Shown: positions 1-7,106 of the stretch, piece by piece
Layout of the letters: each line of letters opens with the position of its first letter
How positions within the stretch are numbered: position 1 is the stretch's first letter
Assembly: GCA_029335925.2 (NCBI GenBank)
Contig: JARJMX020000017.1
Coordinates: 1 to 10,352 of the forward strand
DNA from: Gammaproteobacteria bacterium
Lineage (GTDB): Bacteria > Pseudomonadota > Gammaproteobacteria > Halothiobacillales > Halothiobacillaceae
Direction of reading: 5' to 3'
DNA length: 10,352 nucleotides
The notes under the pieces: model-generated
Databases searched by the model: none
Seen by the model: only the letters and a program-made list of their open reading frames with translations
Told to the model about the DNA's origin: nothing
Made by a program: the position numbers and the translations under genes

Positions 1-73
1 CTGCGAGCAGGCCACGGATGGCGTGCAACGCAGATCCATCCCGAACAGCGGCTGATCATCGGAGACTGTCGCG

Positions 74-286
74 GCTGGGCACATCCCTGTGCCCAGCCCT
101 TCGGGGACGCTTCGCGCCCCATGGTTGGTCCAGACAACCATAGTGCTGGGCACATCCCTGTGCCCAGCCCTTCGGGGACGCTTCGCGCCCCATGGTTGTT
201 CCAGACAACCATAGTGCTGGGCACATCCCTGTGCCCAGCCCCTCGGGGACGCTTCGCGCCCCATGGTTGTTCCAGACAACCATGGT
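74..286. repeat. Three tandem copies of a 71-bp triple-hairpin unit
   Basis: Units lie at 74-144, 145-215 and 216-286 and abut exactly, with no spacer. They are nearly identical; I see only a few single-base differences, for example ttggtcc against ttgttcc and cccttcgg against cccctcgg. Each unit contains three inverted repeats in order. The first has perfect 10-bp arms GCTGGGCACA and TGTGCCCAGC around a TCCC loop. The second has GGGG, a bulged A and CGC pairing with GCG-CCCC around a TTC loop. The third is ATGGTTG pairing with CAACCAT; in the last copy it grows to perfect 10-bp arms CCATGGTTGT and ACAACCATGG. The period of 71 is not a multiple of three, which argues against a repeated protein domain. 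It resembles REP-like or other structured intergenic repeats, but I cannot assign a named family. Confidence 0.9.
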
Positions 287-326
287 GATATGTGCCGCGA
301 CGTTTTCGAAGGCCGAACCTCGTAGG

Positions 327-354
327 GGCTTCCGGTATGGATGCCGGAACAGCC
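327..354. other. Imperfect hairpin between the repeat array and pepN
   Basis: GGCTTCCGG at 327-335 can pair with CCGGA (344-348) and AGCC (351-354), with a two-base AC bulge and an eight-base loop. No T-run follows on either strand, so it is not an obvious terminator. Function unknown. Confidence 0.35.
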
Positions 355-377
355 AAAGAGGAGGACCAGGCGAGTTG

Positions 378-401
378 AAAAAGGGCAGGAAGCCTTTTTT
401 T
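378..401. terminator. Probable bidirectional terminator after pepN
   Basis: AAAAAGGGC (378-386) pairs with GCCTTTTT (392-399), with one bulged G, around the loop AGGAA. The A-tract and T-tract flank the GC core on both sides, so a U-run forms whichever strand is transcribed. It lies 8 bases beyond the pepN stop codon (complement of 410-412), where a pepN terminator is expected. The GC core is only three base pairs, so strength is uncertain. Confidence 0.55.
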
Positions 402-409
402 GACGTCTG

Positions 410-3016
410 TTAGACCTCCCCGCCGAGGCTTTTCTCCACCACCTCGCGCAGTTCGATCGAGATCGGCTGCGCTGCGAGGAAACACAGTGCGTCGCGCATC
501 AAGCCGCGGCGGTGGGGATCGAAACGCCGCCACTGCTGGAAGGCTGCGGCCATGCGGGCGGAGACCTGGGGGTTGAGGGCATCTAGCCTTAGCACCTGCT
601 CCGCCACGAAGCGGTAGCCCGCGCCGTCCGGGGCATGGAAGCCGACCGGATTGGCGCGGGCAAAGCTGCCGATTAAGGCGCGAGCCTTGTTCGGGTTCGC
701 CAGGTGGAAGGCTCGATGCCCCATCAGCCGCTTCACCTCTTCCAGCGTTCCCGGCAGGGGGCTGGTGGCCTGGATACTGAACCACTTGTCCATCACCAGA
801 GGCTCGTTGCTCCAGCGAGCTTCAAACTCCGCGAGCACGTTCGCGCGGTCCGCGCAGTCGGTATGCGCGAGGGCCTGCAGGGCGGCGAGGACGTCGGTCA
901 TATTGTGGCCGGCGCGGAACTGGTGGGTGGCCAGTACATGGTGTGATTCCTGGCCCAGCGCCATTAGCATACTCAGGCAGAAGTTCTTCAGCCGCCGCCG
1001 GCCGATGGCGGCCGGCGAGGGTTCGTAAATCCCCTCCTCCTGCTGGGTGTGGTACACGGCGAGCAGGCTCTCCTCCCATGCCTCCGCCAAGGCGCTGCGC
1101 AGGAACTCACGAGCAGCATGGATGGCGTGCGGGTCCACCACCTCGCACTGGTCCGCCAGCCAGGCTTCGGAGGGCAGGGTCAGCAGATCGGCTATCATCC
1201 GCGCATCGAGCTGGGGATCATGCAGCGCATGGCCCCACGCCGCGCTCAGCTTCGGATCAAGGACAAGCTCTCGCTCGGCCTGCACGTCGTCGATGAGGCG
1301 GAGCAGCACACGGGTCAGGAGGCGCTGGGCGGCCTCCCAGCGATTGAAATCGTCGTCGTCCCGGGCCATGAGGAAGGCGAGCTCCTCATCCGTGTAGGGG
1401 AAGTCGATGCGCACCGGGGCGGAGAAGCCGCGTAGCAGGGAGGGGATGGGGGCTTCATGGAGGCCCTCGAAGACGAAGCGCTGCTCAAGCTGGTTCAGTT
1501 CGAGCACGCCTGCGGCCAGACGTTTGCCCTGAGCATCGAGCAGGGCCATGTCAATGGGGATGACGAAGGGCGCTTTTTCCGGCTGGCCGGGCGTCGGGGG
1601 CGTATCCTGGCGTAAGGTCAGCATGTAGCGGTGGGTATGGGCGTCATACTCCCCGCATGCACTAACACGCGGCGTGCCGGCCTGCACATACCAGCGGCGA
1701 AACTGGGTTAGGTCGCGTCCGGAGGCGTCCTCCATAGCCCTGACGAACTCCTCAATGGTCACAGCCTGGCCGTCGTGGCGGGTGAAGTACAGATCGCACC
1801 CCTTGCGGAAGGTAGGCCAGCCGAGCAGATTCTTGAGCATGCGCACCACCTCCGCGCCCTTGTTGTAGACAGTGGTGGTGTAAAAATTGTCGATAGCCTG
1901 GTATTCCGTCGGCTGCACCGGGTGCGCCAAGGGGCCCGCATCCTCGGCGAACTGCCAGGTACGCAGTACGTTCACATCCTCGATGCGCTTGCAGGCCCGC
2001 GCACCCATGTCGGCCGAGAACTCCTGGTCGCGGAAGACGGTGAAGCCTTCCTTGAGCGAAAGCTGGAACCAGTCGCGGCAGGTCACCCGATTGCCGGACC
2101 AGTTGTGGAAATATTCGTGGGCGATGACACTCTCGATGGCCTCGTAATCGCTGTCGGTGGCCACCTCGGGGCGCGCCAGCACGTACTTGGCGTTGAAGAT
2201 ATTGAGCCCCTTGTTTTCCATCGCCCCGGCGTTGAAGTCCTCCACCGCGACGATCATGTAGCGCTCCAGGTCATACTCGCGGCCGTAAGTTTCCTCGTCC
2301 CACTTCATCGCCTTGATGAGCGACTGCATGGCATGGCCGAGTTTGTCCACATTGTGGTGCTCGGCGTAGATCTCAAGACTAACTTCACGCCCGCTCATCG
2401 TGATGAAGCGATCGCGCAGCACGCCAAGATCCCCCGCCACCAGGGCATAGAGGTAGGTCGGCTTGGGGAAGGGGTCGTGCCAGGTCGCTTTCTTGCGCCC
2501 GTCTGCCAGGACCGTCTCACCGACGAGGTTGCCATTGGAGAGCAACACCGGGTAGCGTGCAGGATCGGCCACCACATGGGTGGTATAGACCGAAAGTACA
2601 TCCGGCCGGTCCAGGCTGTACATGATCTGACGGAAGCCCTCCGGCTCGCACTGAGTGGTAAAGATGCCATTAGAGAGGTACAGCCCCATGCAGGTGGTAT
2701 TGGCTGCGGGGCGGATACGGGTCGTGATGGCGAGGGTAAAACGAGCAGGCGGCTGGTGGATCACCAGCCCCCCCGCCTCCGTCATGGCGTAGTCGTCCGC
2801 CGTAAGCGGCACATCGTTGATGGCGATGCGCACCAGCTCCAGCGCCTCACCATCGAGCACTAGCGCCTCCTGCCCCTCGTCGGCACGCTCAAGGTGCAGC
2901 TGCCCGTGGACGAGGGTGATCTCGGGGTCGAGCTCGAAGGTCAGCTCAATGCGGGGCATGCGCCAGGCGGGCGGACGGTAATCGGCAAGGCGGATAGTGC
3001 GGTCGTCAGTGCTCAT
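410..3016 (-). CDS. pepN: Aminopeptidase N (M1 family zinc metallopeptidase)
   Basis: Cytoplasmic exopeptidase that removes N-terminal amino acids from peptides in the last steps of protein turnover. The chosen ATG gives 868 aa, close to the 870 aa of E. coli PepN. An upstream in-frame GTG at 3088 would add 24 residues with no counterpart in the family. Visible hallmarks are GAMEN at residues 264-268 (substrate N-terminus binding) and HEYFHNW with the zinc ligands and catalytic residues H300, E301 and H304. The third zinc ligand is E323 in LKEG, and the transition-state tyrosine is Y384 in TTVYNKGAEV. Similarity to E. coli PepN runs through to the C-terminus, including the helical domain (AMEDASGRDL, VMDKWFSIQATSPL, NPNKARALIG). 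The residue just before GAMEN is alanine (A263) where E. coli has Met260. The gene is divergent from rdgC, 113 bp away, and no strong Shine-Dalgarno sequence precedes the start. Confidence 0.97.
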   Translation of the reverse strand: MSTDDRTIRLADYRPPAWRMPRIELTFELDPEITLVHGQLHLERADEGQEALVLDGEALELVRIAINDVPLTADDYAMTEAGGLVIHQPPARFTLAITTRIRPAANTTCMGLYLSNGIFTTQCEPEGFRQIMYSLDRPDVLSVYTTHVVADPARYPVLLSNGNLVGETVLADGRKKATWHDPFPKPTYLYALVAGDLGVLRDRFITMSGREVSLEIYAEHHNVDKLGHAMQSLIKAMKWDEETYGREYDLERYMIVAVEDFNAGAMENKGLNIFNAKYVLARPEVATDSDYEAIESVIAHEYFHNWSGNRVTCRDWFQLSLKEGFTVFRDQEFSADMGARACKRIEDVNVLRTWQFAEDAGPLAHPVQPTEYQAIDNFYTTTVYNKGAEVVRMLKNLLGWPTFRKGCDLYFTRHDGQAVTIEEFVRAMEDASGRDLTQFRRWYVQAGTPRVSACGEYDAHTHRYMLTLRQDTPPTPGQPEKAPFVIPIDMALLDAQGKRLAAGVLELNQLEQRFVFEGLHEAPIPSLLRGFSAPVRIDFPYTDEELAFLMARDDDDFNRWEAAQRLLTRVLLRLIDDVQAERELVLDPKLSAAWGHALHDPQLDARMIADLLTLPSEAWLADQCEVVDPHAIHAAREFLRSALAEAWEESLLAVYHTQQEEGIYEPSPAAIGRRRLKNFCLSMLMALGQESHHVLATHQFRAGHNMTDVLAALQALAHTDCADRANVLAEFEARWSNEPLVMDKWFSIQATSPLPGTLEEVKRLMGHRAFHLANPNKARALIGSFARANPVGFHAPDGAGYRFVAEQVLRLDALNPQVSARMAAAFQQWRRFDPHRRGLMRDALCFLAAQPISIELREVVEKSLGGEV

Positions 3017-3068
3017 GGATCGCGGGCCGGACTCTTCGTGACAATCGGATGCTGCAGTATAACCGTGT

Positions 3069-3097
3069 TTGCCCCGCGCGTTCGGCACCCGGATAAT
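3069..3097 (+). promoter_or_regulatory. Candidate sigma-70 promoter for rdgC
   Basis: TTGCCC (3069-3074, 4/6 to TTGACA) and GATAAT (3092-3097, 5/6 to TATAAT) are separated by the ideal 17 bp. Transcription would start near 3104, about 26 bases before the rdgC ATG. On the other strand the same gap holds TATACT at 3057-3062, a possible -10 for pepN, but without a good -35. Prediction by motif only. Confidence 0.45.
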
Positions 3098-3129
3098 CTT
3101 CCACCCCGCTATGCAACGACGATTCCGCC

Positions 3130-4032
3130 ATGTGGTTCCGCGCCCTCCGTCTCTACTCCTTAACCGCTCCCCTGCCCTTTGGACTTGATGACCTGGAGGC
3201 TGCGCTCGGCAACCAGCCCTTCCGTTCCTGCGGTACCCTCGAGTTGTCCAGCGCCGGTTTCGAGCCGGTGCTCGGGCCCAAGGCGCAGTCCTTCGTGCAT
3301 GTCGCAGAGGGCGTGTGGACGGTACGCTGGGTGAGCGAAGAGAAACGCCTGCCCGGGGGCTTTGTGCGCGAGCAGCTGGCCGAAAAGGTCATGGAGTACG
3401 AGGCCCGTGAGGGCCATGCCCCGGGTTCGCGCGAGAAGAAGGAGATGCGTGAGGAGATCGAGCACGCCCTGCTGCCGCACTTGATCCCGCGTCGTCGCCG
3501 CCTGTTCGCGAGCATCGACGCTGAACGCGGCTGGGTGATGGTCGACAGTGCCGCCAGCAAGCAGGCCGAGGCCCTGCTCGGCGCCCTCCGTCAGGCCACC
3601 GGCACCCTCCCCGTATCCCCCTGGCGTACCCAGGAGGACTGGAGCGCGGCCATGACCCGCTGGCTCGCCAGCCGCGAGCTTCCCGAGGGCTTCGAACTGG
3701 ACCAGACCTGCGTACTCACCGCTGAGGACCATGAAGGAGGTATCGCTATCCTGCGCAAGCACGATCTTACCGCAGAGGAAGTCAAAGCCCACCTAGCCTC
3801 GGGCAAGAAGGTGACCCGCCTAGGCCTGGTGTGGCGCGACCGGATGAGCTTCGTGCTGGATGCAACCGGAGTGTTGCGTAGCATCAAACCGACCGATGTG
3901 TTGCTTGAACCCCTTGAGCAGATGAACGATGATGATGCAATAGTGCGGATAGACCAGACGCTCGCCTTGCAGGACATCACCTTGCGCGCCCTGCTCGATG
4001 AGCTGAATCATGCGCTGGGCGGCCGGATCTAG
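3130..4032 (+). CDS. rdgC: Recombination-associated protein RdgC
   Basis: RdgC is a ring-forming, largely sequence-independent double-stranded DNA binding protein of the nucleoid that restrains RecA-mediated recombination. The 300-aa product is close to the E. coli length of 303 and begins with the family's MWFRALRLYSL (E. coli MLWFKNLMVYRL). Other shared stretches are SFVHVAEGVWTV (54-65), EEIEHALLPHLIPR (108-121), WVMVDSAASKQAEALLGALR (135-154), GTLPVSP (158-164), AILRKHDLTAEEVKAHLASGKKVTRLGLVW (206-235) and the C-terminal acidic then hydrophobic tail. K210 sits where E. coli has the conserved KQDLT lysine; the following Gln is His here. The ATG at 3130 matches the family N-terminus exactly, although its ribosome binding site is poor. 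The gene is divergent from pepN and followed 78 bp later by a pilin gene that appears to have its own promoter. Confidence 0.96.
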   Translation: MWFRALRLYSLTAPLPFGLDDLEAALGNQPFRSCGTLELSSAGFEPVLGPKAQSFVHVAEGVWTVRWVSEEKRLPGGFVREQLAEKVMEYEAREGHAPGSREKKEMREEIEHALLPHLIPRRRRLFASIDAERGWVMVDSAASKQAEALLGALRQATGTLPVSPWRTQEDWSAAMTRWLASRELPEGFELDQTCVLTAEDHEGGIAILRKHDLTAEEVKAHLASGKKVTRLGLVWRDRMSFVLDATGVLRSIKPTDVLLEPLEQMNDDDAIVRIDQTLALQDITLRALLDELNHALGGRI

Positions 4033-4056
4033 CCCTGCTGTTCGCTATACGAGTGT

Positions 4057-4072
4057 TGGTACAGATCGTGCA
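4057..4072 (+). promoter_or_regulatory. Candidate sigma-54 (RpoN) promoter for the pilin gene
   Basis: TGGTAC-N5-GTGCA matches the -24/-12 consensus TGGCAC-N5-TTGCA at 9 of 11 defined bases. The invariant GG (4058-4059) and GC (4070-4071) have exactly the required spacing, and the preceding T fits the Y of the consensus. Predicted transcription start is about 4083, leaving a leader of roughly 28 nt that includes the Shine-Dalgarno sequence. Pilin genes such as pilA of Pseudomonas are known RpoN targets, which supports the assignment. No activator site was identified. Confidence 0.55.
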
Positions 4073-4089
4073 ATCGGATGTGTCCGATT
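4072..4089 (+). repeat. Inverted repeat over the pilin promoter start region
   Basis: Perfect 7-bp arms AATCGGA (4072-4078) and TCCGATT (4083-4089) flank TGTG. The left arm begins at the last base of the -12 element and the right arm covers the predicted start of transcription. It could be an operator or part of a weak rdgC terminator; no U-run follows, only TTAAAG. Confidence 0.5.
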
Positions 4090-4097
4090 AAAGCACC

Positions 4098-4103
4098 AGG
4101 AGG
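4098..4103 (+). promoter_or_regulatory. Strong Shine-Dalgarno sequence fixing the pilin start
   Basis: AGGAGG lies 7 bases before the ATG at 4111. This decides against the upstream in-frame ATG at 4078, which would add 11 residues, lacks a ribosome binding site and falls inside the inverted repeat. Confidence 0.85.
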
Positions 4104-4110
4104 TGGCCTG

Positions 4111-4635
4111 ATGCGTGCTCTCCGCTTCCCTCATCAGAACACCGGCTTTACTCTGGTGGAGCTGGTCGTTGTCATCGTCGTGCTAGGCATCCTTGCGTCC
4201 CTAGCCATACCTAAATACATCGAGATGAGTCGGGAGGCCAGGATCGCTGCCCTTGAGCAGCTCGCCGGGGCGGTTCAGTCCGTAGCGAACCTTGGCAATG
4301 CCAAGTGCGCCGTCTCACCCACATGCAACGTCAATGCCCGCAGCACCGACAGCCCTACCCCGCGGGCGGTAGTGGATGGTAAGAACATCGTTTTTCATTA
4401 CGGCTACCCCAATGCCTGGGACGGCTGGCCGCTGTCCGGGGCTGACGGCATTGCCTTTATGCTCGATTTGAGCGGTTTTACCGTCGATTACCGTCAGGAC
4501 GGGACGGGCTATTACCGCATCTTCAAGATGGTCAGGGCGCCCGACCCGGACCACTGTACCGTCACCTATCACCAGGTGGTTTCAGCACCAGGGATGACGC
4601 CTCCAGATGTCACCCTCGATACCTCAGGCTGCTGA
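4111..4635 (+). CDS. Type IV pilin-like protein, MSHA type
   Basis: The 174-aa prepilin has a 12-residue leader, MRALRFPHQNTG, followed by the class III signal FTLVELVVVIVVLGILASLA. A prepilin peptidase would cut after Gly12, leaving an N-terminal Phe and the conserved Glu at mature position 5. The hydrophobic stretch of about 20 residues is the only membrane segment and would form the filament core. The following IPKYIEMSREARIAALEQLAGAV resembles MshA-like pilins (PKF/Y, then AR-A-L-LAGA-). The mature protein has four cysteines: C54, C60, C137 and C162, the last being the C-terminal residue. C137-C162 could close a D-loop of the kind typical for type IV pilins, and C54-C60 a short loop; both are inferences. 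No assembly ATPase, platform or peptidase genes are nearby, so it is an orphan here. The last 12 bp overlap the 3' end of hopJ on the other strand. Exact subtype (MSHA pilin, minor pilin or pseudopilin) is uncertain. Confidence 0.88.
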   Translation: MRALRFPHQNTGFTLVELVVVIVVLGILASLAIPKYIEMSREARIAALEQLAGAVQSVANLGNAKCAVSPTCNVNARSTDSPTPRAVVDGKNIVFHYGYPNAWDGWPLSGADGIAFMLDLSGFTVDYRQDGTGYYRIFKMVRAPDPDHCTVTYHQVVSAPGMTPPDVTLDTSGC

Positions 4636-4996
4636 TCTGGACAGGCGAAAACGCAAGGGCTCGTCTTCAAAGCAGATGCCTGCCCACCCATGACGCAGAA
4701 ACAATCGGATATTCGGGTGAGCTTGCCCGTCAGGATCCTTACGCACCGCCTGATAGTGTTCGCCGAAGCAGGCCAAGGTCTGATCGACGGACAGCCCAAG
4801 GATTTGGCCAAAAGCGAACACCTTGCATGAGCCTTCATTGACGCCCGCCAGGTTATCGAGTCGATCCTCCCCAATGCCATGGCTGAATGGCCGTCGGTGT
4901 ATAGTCGAACACCGCTTCGATCAGGGCGAGGGTATCGGCAAATGGCACAAGCTCCCTGCCCTGTCGCTCCAGCAAAGCCGTGATGTGCGAGTCCAT
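4624..4996 (-). pseudogene. HopJ-family protein gene with a one-base frameshift
   Basis: The family is named after the Pseudomonas effector HopJ, but members occur in many bacteria without a type III system, so an effector role is not implied. The first frame starts at ATG 4996 and reads MDSHITALLERQ, then DTLALIEAVFDYTPTA; it then runs into a stop at 4853-4855 (47 aa). The family sequence resumes in another frame with FSHGIGEDRLDNLAGVNEGSCK, then FAFGQILGLSVDQTLACFGEHY, HPNIRLFLRHGWAGICF, and ends at TGA 4624. The 373-nt span is 3x124+1. Removing one base at about 4888 (the T complementary to an extra A between GCC and TTC) restores a continuous 123-aa protein of normal family length. GGAAG (5004-5008), inside the ilvD 3' end, is a Shine-Dalgarno sequence 7 bases from the ATG, so translation is probably coupled to ilvD. 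Sequencing error, recent inactivation or programmed shift cannot be separated here; I see no typical slippery heptamer. Confidence 0.85.
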
Positions 4997-5000
4997 GCCA

Positions 5001-6860
5001 TTACTTCCGGCACTTGAGCTGGCTGAGATCACGCACTGCCCCCCGGGCGGCAGAAGTGGTCATGGCCGCGTAGGCCTGTAGCGCAAGGCTCACCTCGCGC
5101 TCGCGGGCAGCAGGCTGCCAGGCATGAATACCCTTCGCCTCCATGGCCTCGCGGCGGCGGTGGAGTTCGTCCTCGCTCACGTCCACCTCAATGGTGCGGT
5201 TGGGGATGTCGATTATGACCAGATCACCCTCCTCCACCAGACCGATCGGACCGCCTTCGGCCGCCTCGGGCGAGACGTGTCCGATGGACAGGCCGGAGGT
5301 GCCGCCGGAGAAGCGGCCGTCGGTGATCAGCGCGCAGACCTTGCCCAGGCCCTTGGACTTCAGGTAGCTGGTAGGGTAGAGCATCTCCTGCATGCCGGGA
5401 CCGCCCTTCGGGCCCTCGTAGCGGATGATGACCACGTCACCAGGTTTGATCCGGTCGCCGAGAATGGCTTCGACGGCTTCGTCTTGGCTTTCGAAGATGC
5501 GTGCGGGGCCCTTGAACTTAAGAATCTCTTCATCCACCCCTGCGGTCTTGACGATGCAGCCATCTGGGGCGAGGTTGCCATACAACACGGCAAGTCCACC
5601 ATCCTGGCTGTAGGCGTGGGCACGGTCACGGATACAGCCGCCCGCGCGATCGAGATCGAGGTTCGGCCAGCGGGTGTCCTGGGAAAAGGGGATCTGGGTC
5701 GGGATGCCAGCGGGGCCGGCGAGGTAGCGTGTCTTCGCTGCCTCGGTGGCGGTCGGTCGGGCGATGTCCCATTGGTCTAAGGCCTCGCCAAGGGTGTTGC
5801 TGTGCACGGTGTGGCAGCCGACATGGATTAGGCCGGCGCGATCCAGCTCACCAAGAATGCCAAACACGCCGCCGGCGCGGTGCACGTCTTCCATGTGGTA
5901 TTGCTGGGTGCTCGGCGCAACCTTGCAGAGGTGCGGCACCTTGCGGCTGATGCGGTCGACATCGGCCATGCTGAACTCCACCTTGGCCTCATGGGCGGCA
6001 GCAAGCAGGTGCAGTACGGTATTGCTGGAACCCCCCATGGCAATGTCCAAAGCCATGGCGTTTTCGAAAGCCTCGAAGGTGGCAATGGAGCGCGGCAGGA
6101 CACGCTCGTCGCCCTGCTCGTAATAGCGGCGTGCCAGCTCAACGATCCGACGCCCGGCCTCAAGGAACAGCTCCTTGCGGTCCGCGTGAGTCGCCAGGAG
6201 CGAGCCGTTGCCCGGAAGGCTTAAGCCCAGCGCCTCGGTCAGACAGTTCATCGAATTGGCGGTGAACATGCCGGAACAGGAACCGCAGGTCGGGCAGGCG
6301 GAACGCTCGATTTGTTCGACGTCGGCATCGCAGATGTTCGGATCGGCAGCCGCGATTATGGCATCGACCAGGTCAAGCTTGATGCCCTTGCCCGCAAGAC
6401 GGGTCTTGCCGGCCTCCATCGGACCGCCGGAGACAAAGATTGTCGGGATATTCAGCCGCAGCGCGGCCATCAGCATGCCCGGGGTGATCTTATCGCAGTT
6501 GGAGAGGCATACCAGGGCATCCGCGCAGTGGGCGTTGACCATATACTCGACCGAGTCGGCGATCAAATCGCGGCTCGGCAGGGAATACAGCATGCCGCCG
6601 TGGCCCATAGCGATGCCGTCATCCACCGCAATGGTGTTGAATTCCTTAGCCACGCCCCCCGCCTTCTCGATCTCACGTGCCACCAACTGACCTATATCCT
6701 TAAGGTGGACGTGGCCTGGTACGAACTGGGTGAAAGAGTTGGCGATGGCGATGATTGGCTTGTCGAAATCGCCATCCTTCATACCGGTGGCGCGCCACAA
6801 GGCGCGGGCACCGGCCATGTTGCGGCCGTGGGTGGTGGTGCGGGAACGGTAGACGGGCAT
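5001..6860 (-). CDS. ilvD: Dihydroxy-acid dehydratase
   Basis: Catalyses dehydration of 2,3-dihydroxy-isovalerate and 2,3-dihydroxy-3-methylvalerate to the keto acids that give valine, leucine and isoleucine; cytoplasmic Fe-S enzyme needing Mg2+. The 619-aa product matches E. coli IlvD (616 aa) over its length. Visible motifs are [13 protein letters not shown] (78-90, Mg ligand D81), [12 protein letters not shown] (118-129, with C122, D123 and K124) and [17 protein letters not shown] (189-205, with C195). GRFSGGTSG follows at 515-523, with S518 the probable catalytic serine. In plant-type [2Fe-2S] enzymes a cysteine precedes NxH near residue 50; here the sequence is PGHVH as in E. coli, suggesting the E. 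coli-type oxygen-sensitive cluster (inference). The start at 6860 is supported by the family N-terminus ([26 protein letters not shown]) and by GAGG a few bases upstream. hopJ follows after four bases. Confidence 0.98.
   Translation of the reverse strand: MPVYRSRTTTHGRNMAGARALWRATGMKDGDFDKPIIAIANSFTQFVPGHVHLKDIGQLVAREIEKAGGVAKEFNTIAVDDGIAMGHGGMLYSLPSRDLIADSVEYMVNAHCADALVCLSNCDKITPGMLMAALRLNIPTIFVSGGPMEAGKTRLAGKGIKLDLVDAIIAAADPNICDADVEQIERSACPTCGSCSGMFTANSMNCLTEALGLSLPGNGSLLATHADRKELFLEAGRRIVELARRYYEQGDERVLPRSIATFEAFENAMALDIAMGGSSNTVLHLLAAAHEAKVEFSMADVDRISRKVPHLCKVAPSTQQYHMEDVHRAGGVFGILGELDRAGLIHVGCHTVHSNTLGEALDQWDIARPTATEAAKTRYLAGPAGIPTQIPFSQDTRWPNLDLDRAGGCIRDRAHAYSQDGGLAVLYGNLAPDGCIVKTAGVDEEILKFKGPARIFESQDEAVEAILGDRIKPGDVVIIRYEGPKGGPGMQEMLYPTSYLKSKGLGKVCALITDGRFSGGTSGLSIGHVSPEAAEGGPIGLVEEGDLVIIDIPNRTIEVDVSEDELHRRREAMEAKGIHAWQPAAREREVSLALQAYAAMTTSAARGAVRDLSQLKCRK
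5004..5008 (-). promoter_or_regulatory. Shine-Dalgarno sequence of hopJ inside ilvD
   Basis: GGAAG in the last codons of ilvD lies 7 bases upstream of the hopJ ATG at 4996. The ilvD stop (5001-5003) sits between them, the usual geometry for translational coupling. Confidence 0.6.
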
Positions 6861-6895
6861 GGCATCCCTCGGAACACTGGACAGAAAGACGGGTT

Positions 6896-6901
6896 ATTCT
6901 A
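6896..6901 (-). promoter_or_regulatory. Possible ilvD -10 element
   Basis: On the minus strand TAGAAT (5/6 to TATAAT) lies 35 bases before the ilvD ATG, placing a transcription start near 6889. No convincing -35 hexamer is found 16-18 bp upstream, so an activated promoter or a false match are both possible. I see no leader-peptide attenuator for branched-chain amino acids. Confidence 0.25.
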
Positions 6902-6986
6902 CACGGCAATGCACCTGAATAACGTCCATGTCTTAGGCTGCCAGAAACACCCGGCATTCGCGGAGGCTGTCTGATCATCATTATGG

Positions 6987-7106
6987 TTAGGTGGCGGCTG
7001 CGCCAAGCATCCGCACAAAGCTGCTTAAGATCTCTGGCGTGATCTTGAGGGAGTCGACATCGAGGGTGAGAGCGTACTGATTCCCATCCACCAGAACGTG
7101 CGTCAC
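6987..7106 (-). CDS. Possible small ORF of 39 aa upstream of ilvD
   Basis: GTG at 7106 to TAA at 6987 encodes a peptide reading VTHVLVDGNQYALTLDVDSL, then KITPEILSSFVRMLGAAAT. Its composition is that of a folded soluble protein (a beta-like start, then a predicted amphipathic helix) and unlike the Arg/Pro-rich shadow frames around it. There is no Shine-Dalgarno sequence and an in-frame stop lies seven codons upstream. It may be a real short gene, the 3' remnant of a decayed gene, or chance. I do not recognise it. Confidence 0.25.
   Translation of the reverse strand: MTHVLVDGNQYALTLDVDSLKITPEILSSFVRMLGAAAT

Larger units (their letters stand above)
1..409. other. Intergenic region without a recognisable gene
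   Basis: No stretch here resembles a known protein. Positions 1-73 are unique sequence and may belong to a gene outside the window, but too little is present to tell. Positions 74-286 are a tandem repeat array. Positions 287-409 hold a hairpin and then a terminator-like structure just past the pepN stop codon. Reading frames stay open through the array on both strands, but only because the unit is GC-rich and repeated; they encode the same low-complexity peptide in shifting frames. Confidence 0.6.

Noticed and set aside
74..286. CRISPR array
   Set aside because: The copies abut directly with no variable spacers, and there are no cas genes.
56..413. Open frames through the repeat array on both strands as small proteins
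   Set aside because: They arise from the 71-bp unit read in successive frames, have no ribosome binding site and no family similarity.
1775..2863. Long plus-strand open frame (362 codons) opposite pepN
   Set aside because: It is antisense to a strongly conserved pepN, is His/Val/Gly-rich and matches no family; typical shadow in GC-rich DNA.
3017..3088. PepN start at the upstream GTG (3088)
   Set aside because: It would add 24 residues unlike any PepN N-terminus; the ATG at 3016 gives the family length of about 870 aa.
3042..4710. CAATCGGAT occurring at 3042, 4071 and 4702 as a shared regulatory site
   Set aside because: Three 9-mers in 1.7 kb, one inside hopJ and without common placement relative to promoters; probably chance.
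4624..4996. Type III secretion effector, from the HopJ family name
   Set aside because: The family is widespread in bacteria without type III secretion; no secretion genes or chaperone are nearby.
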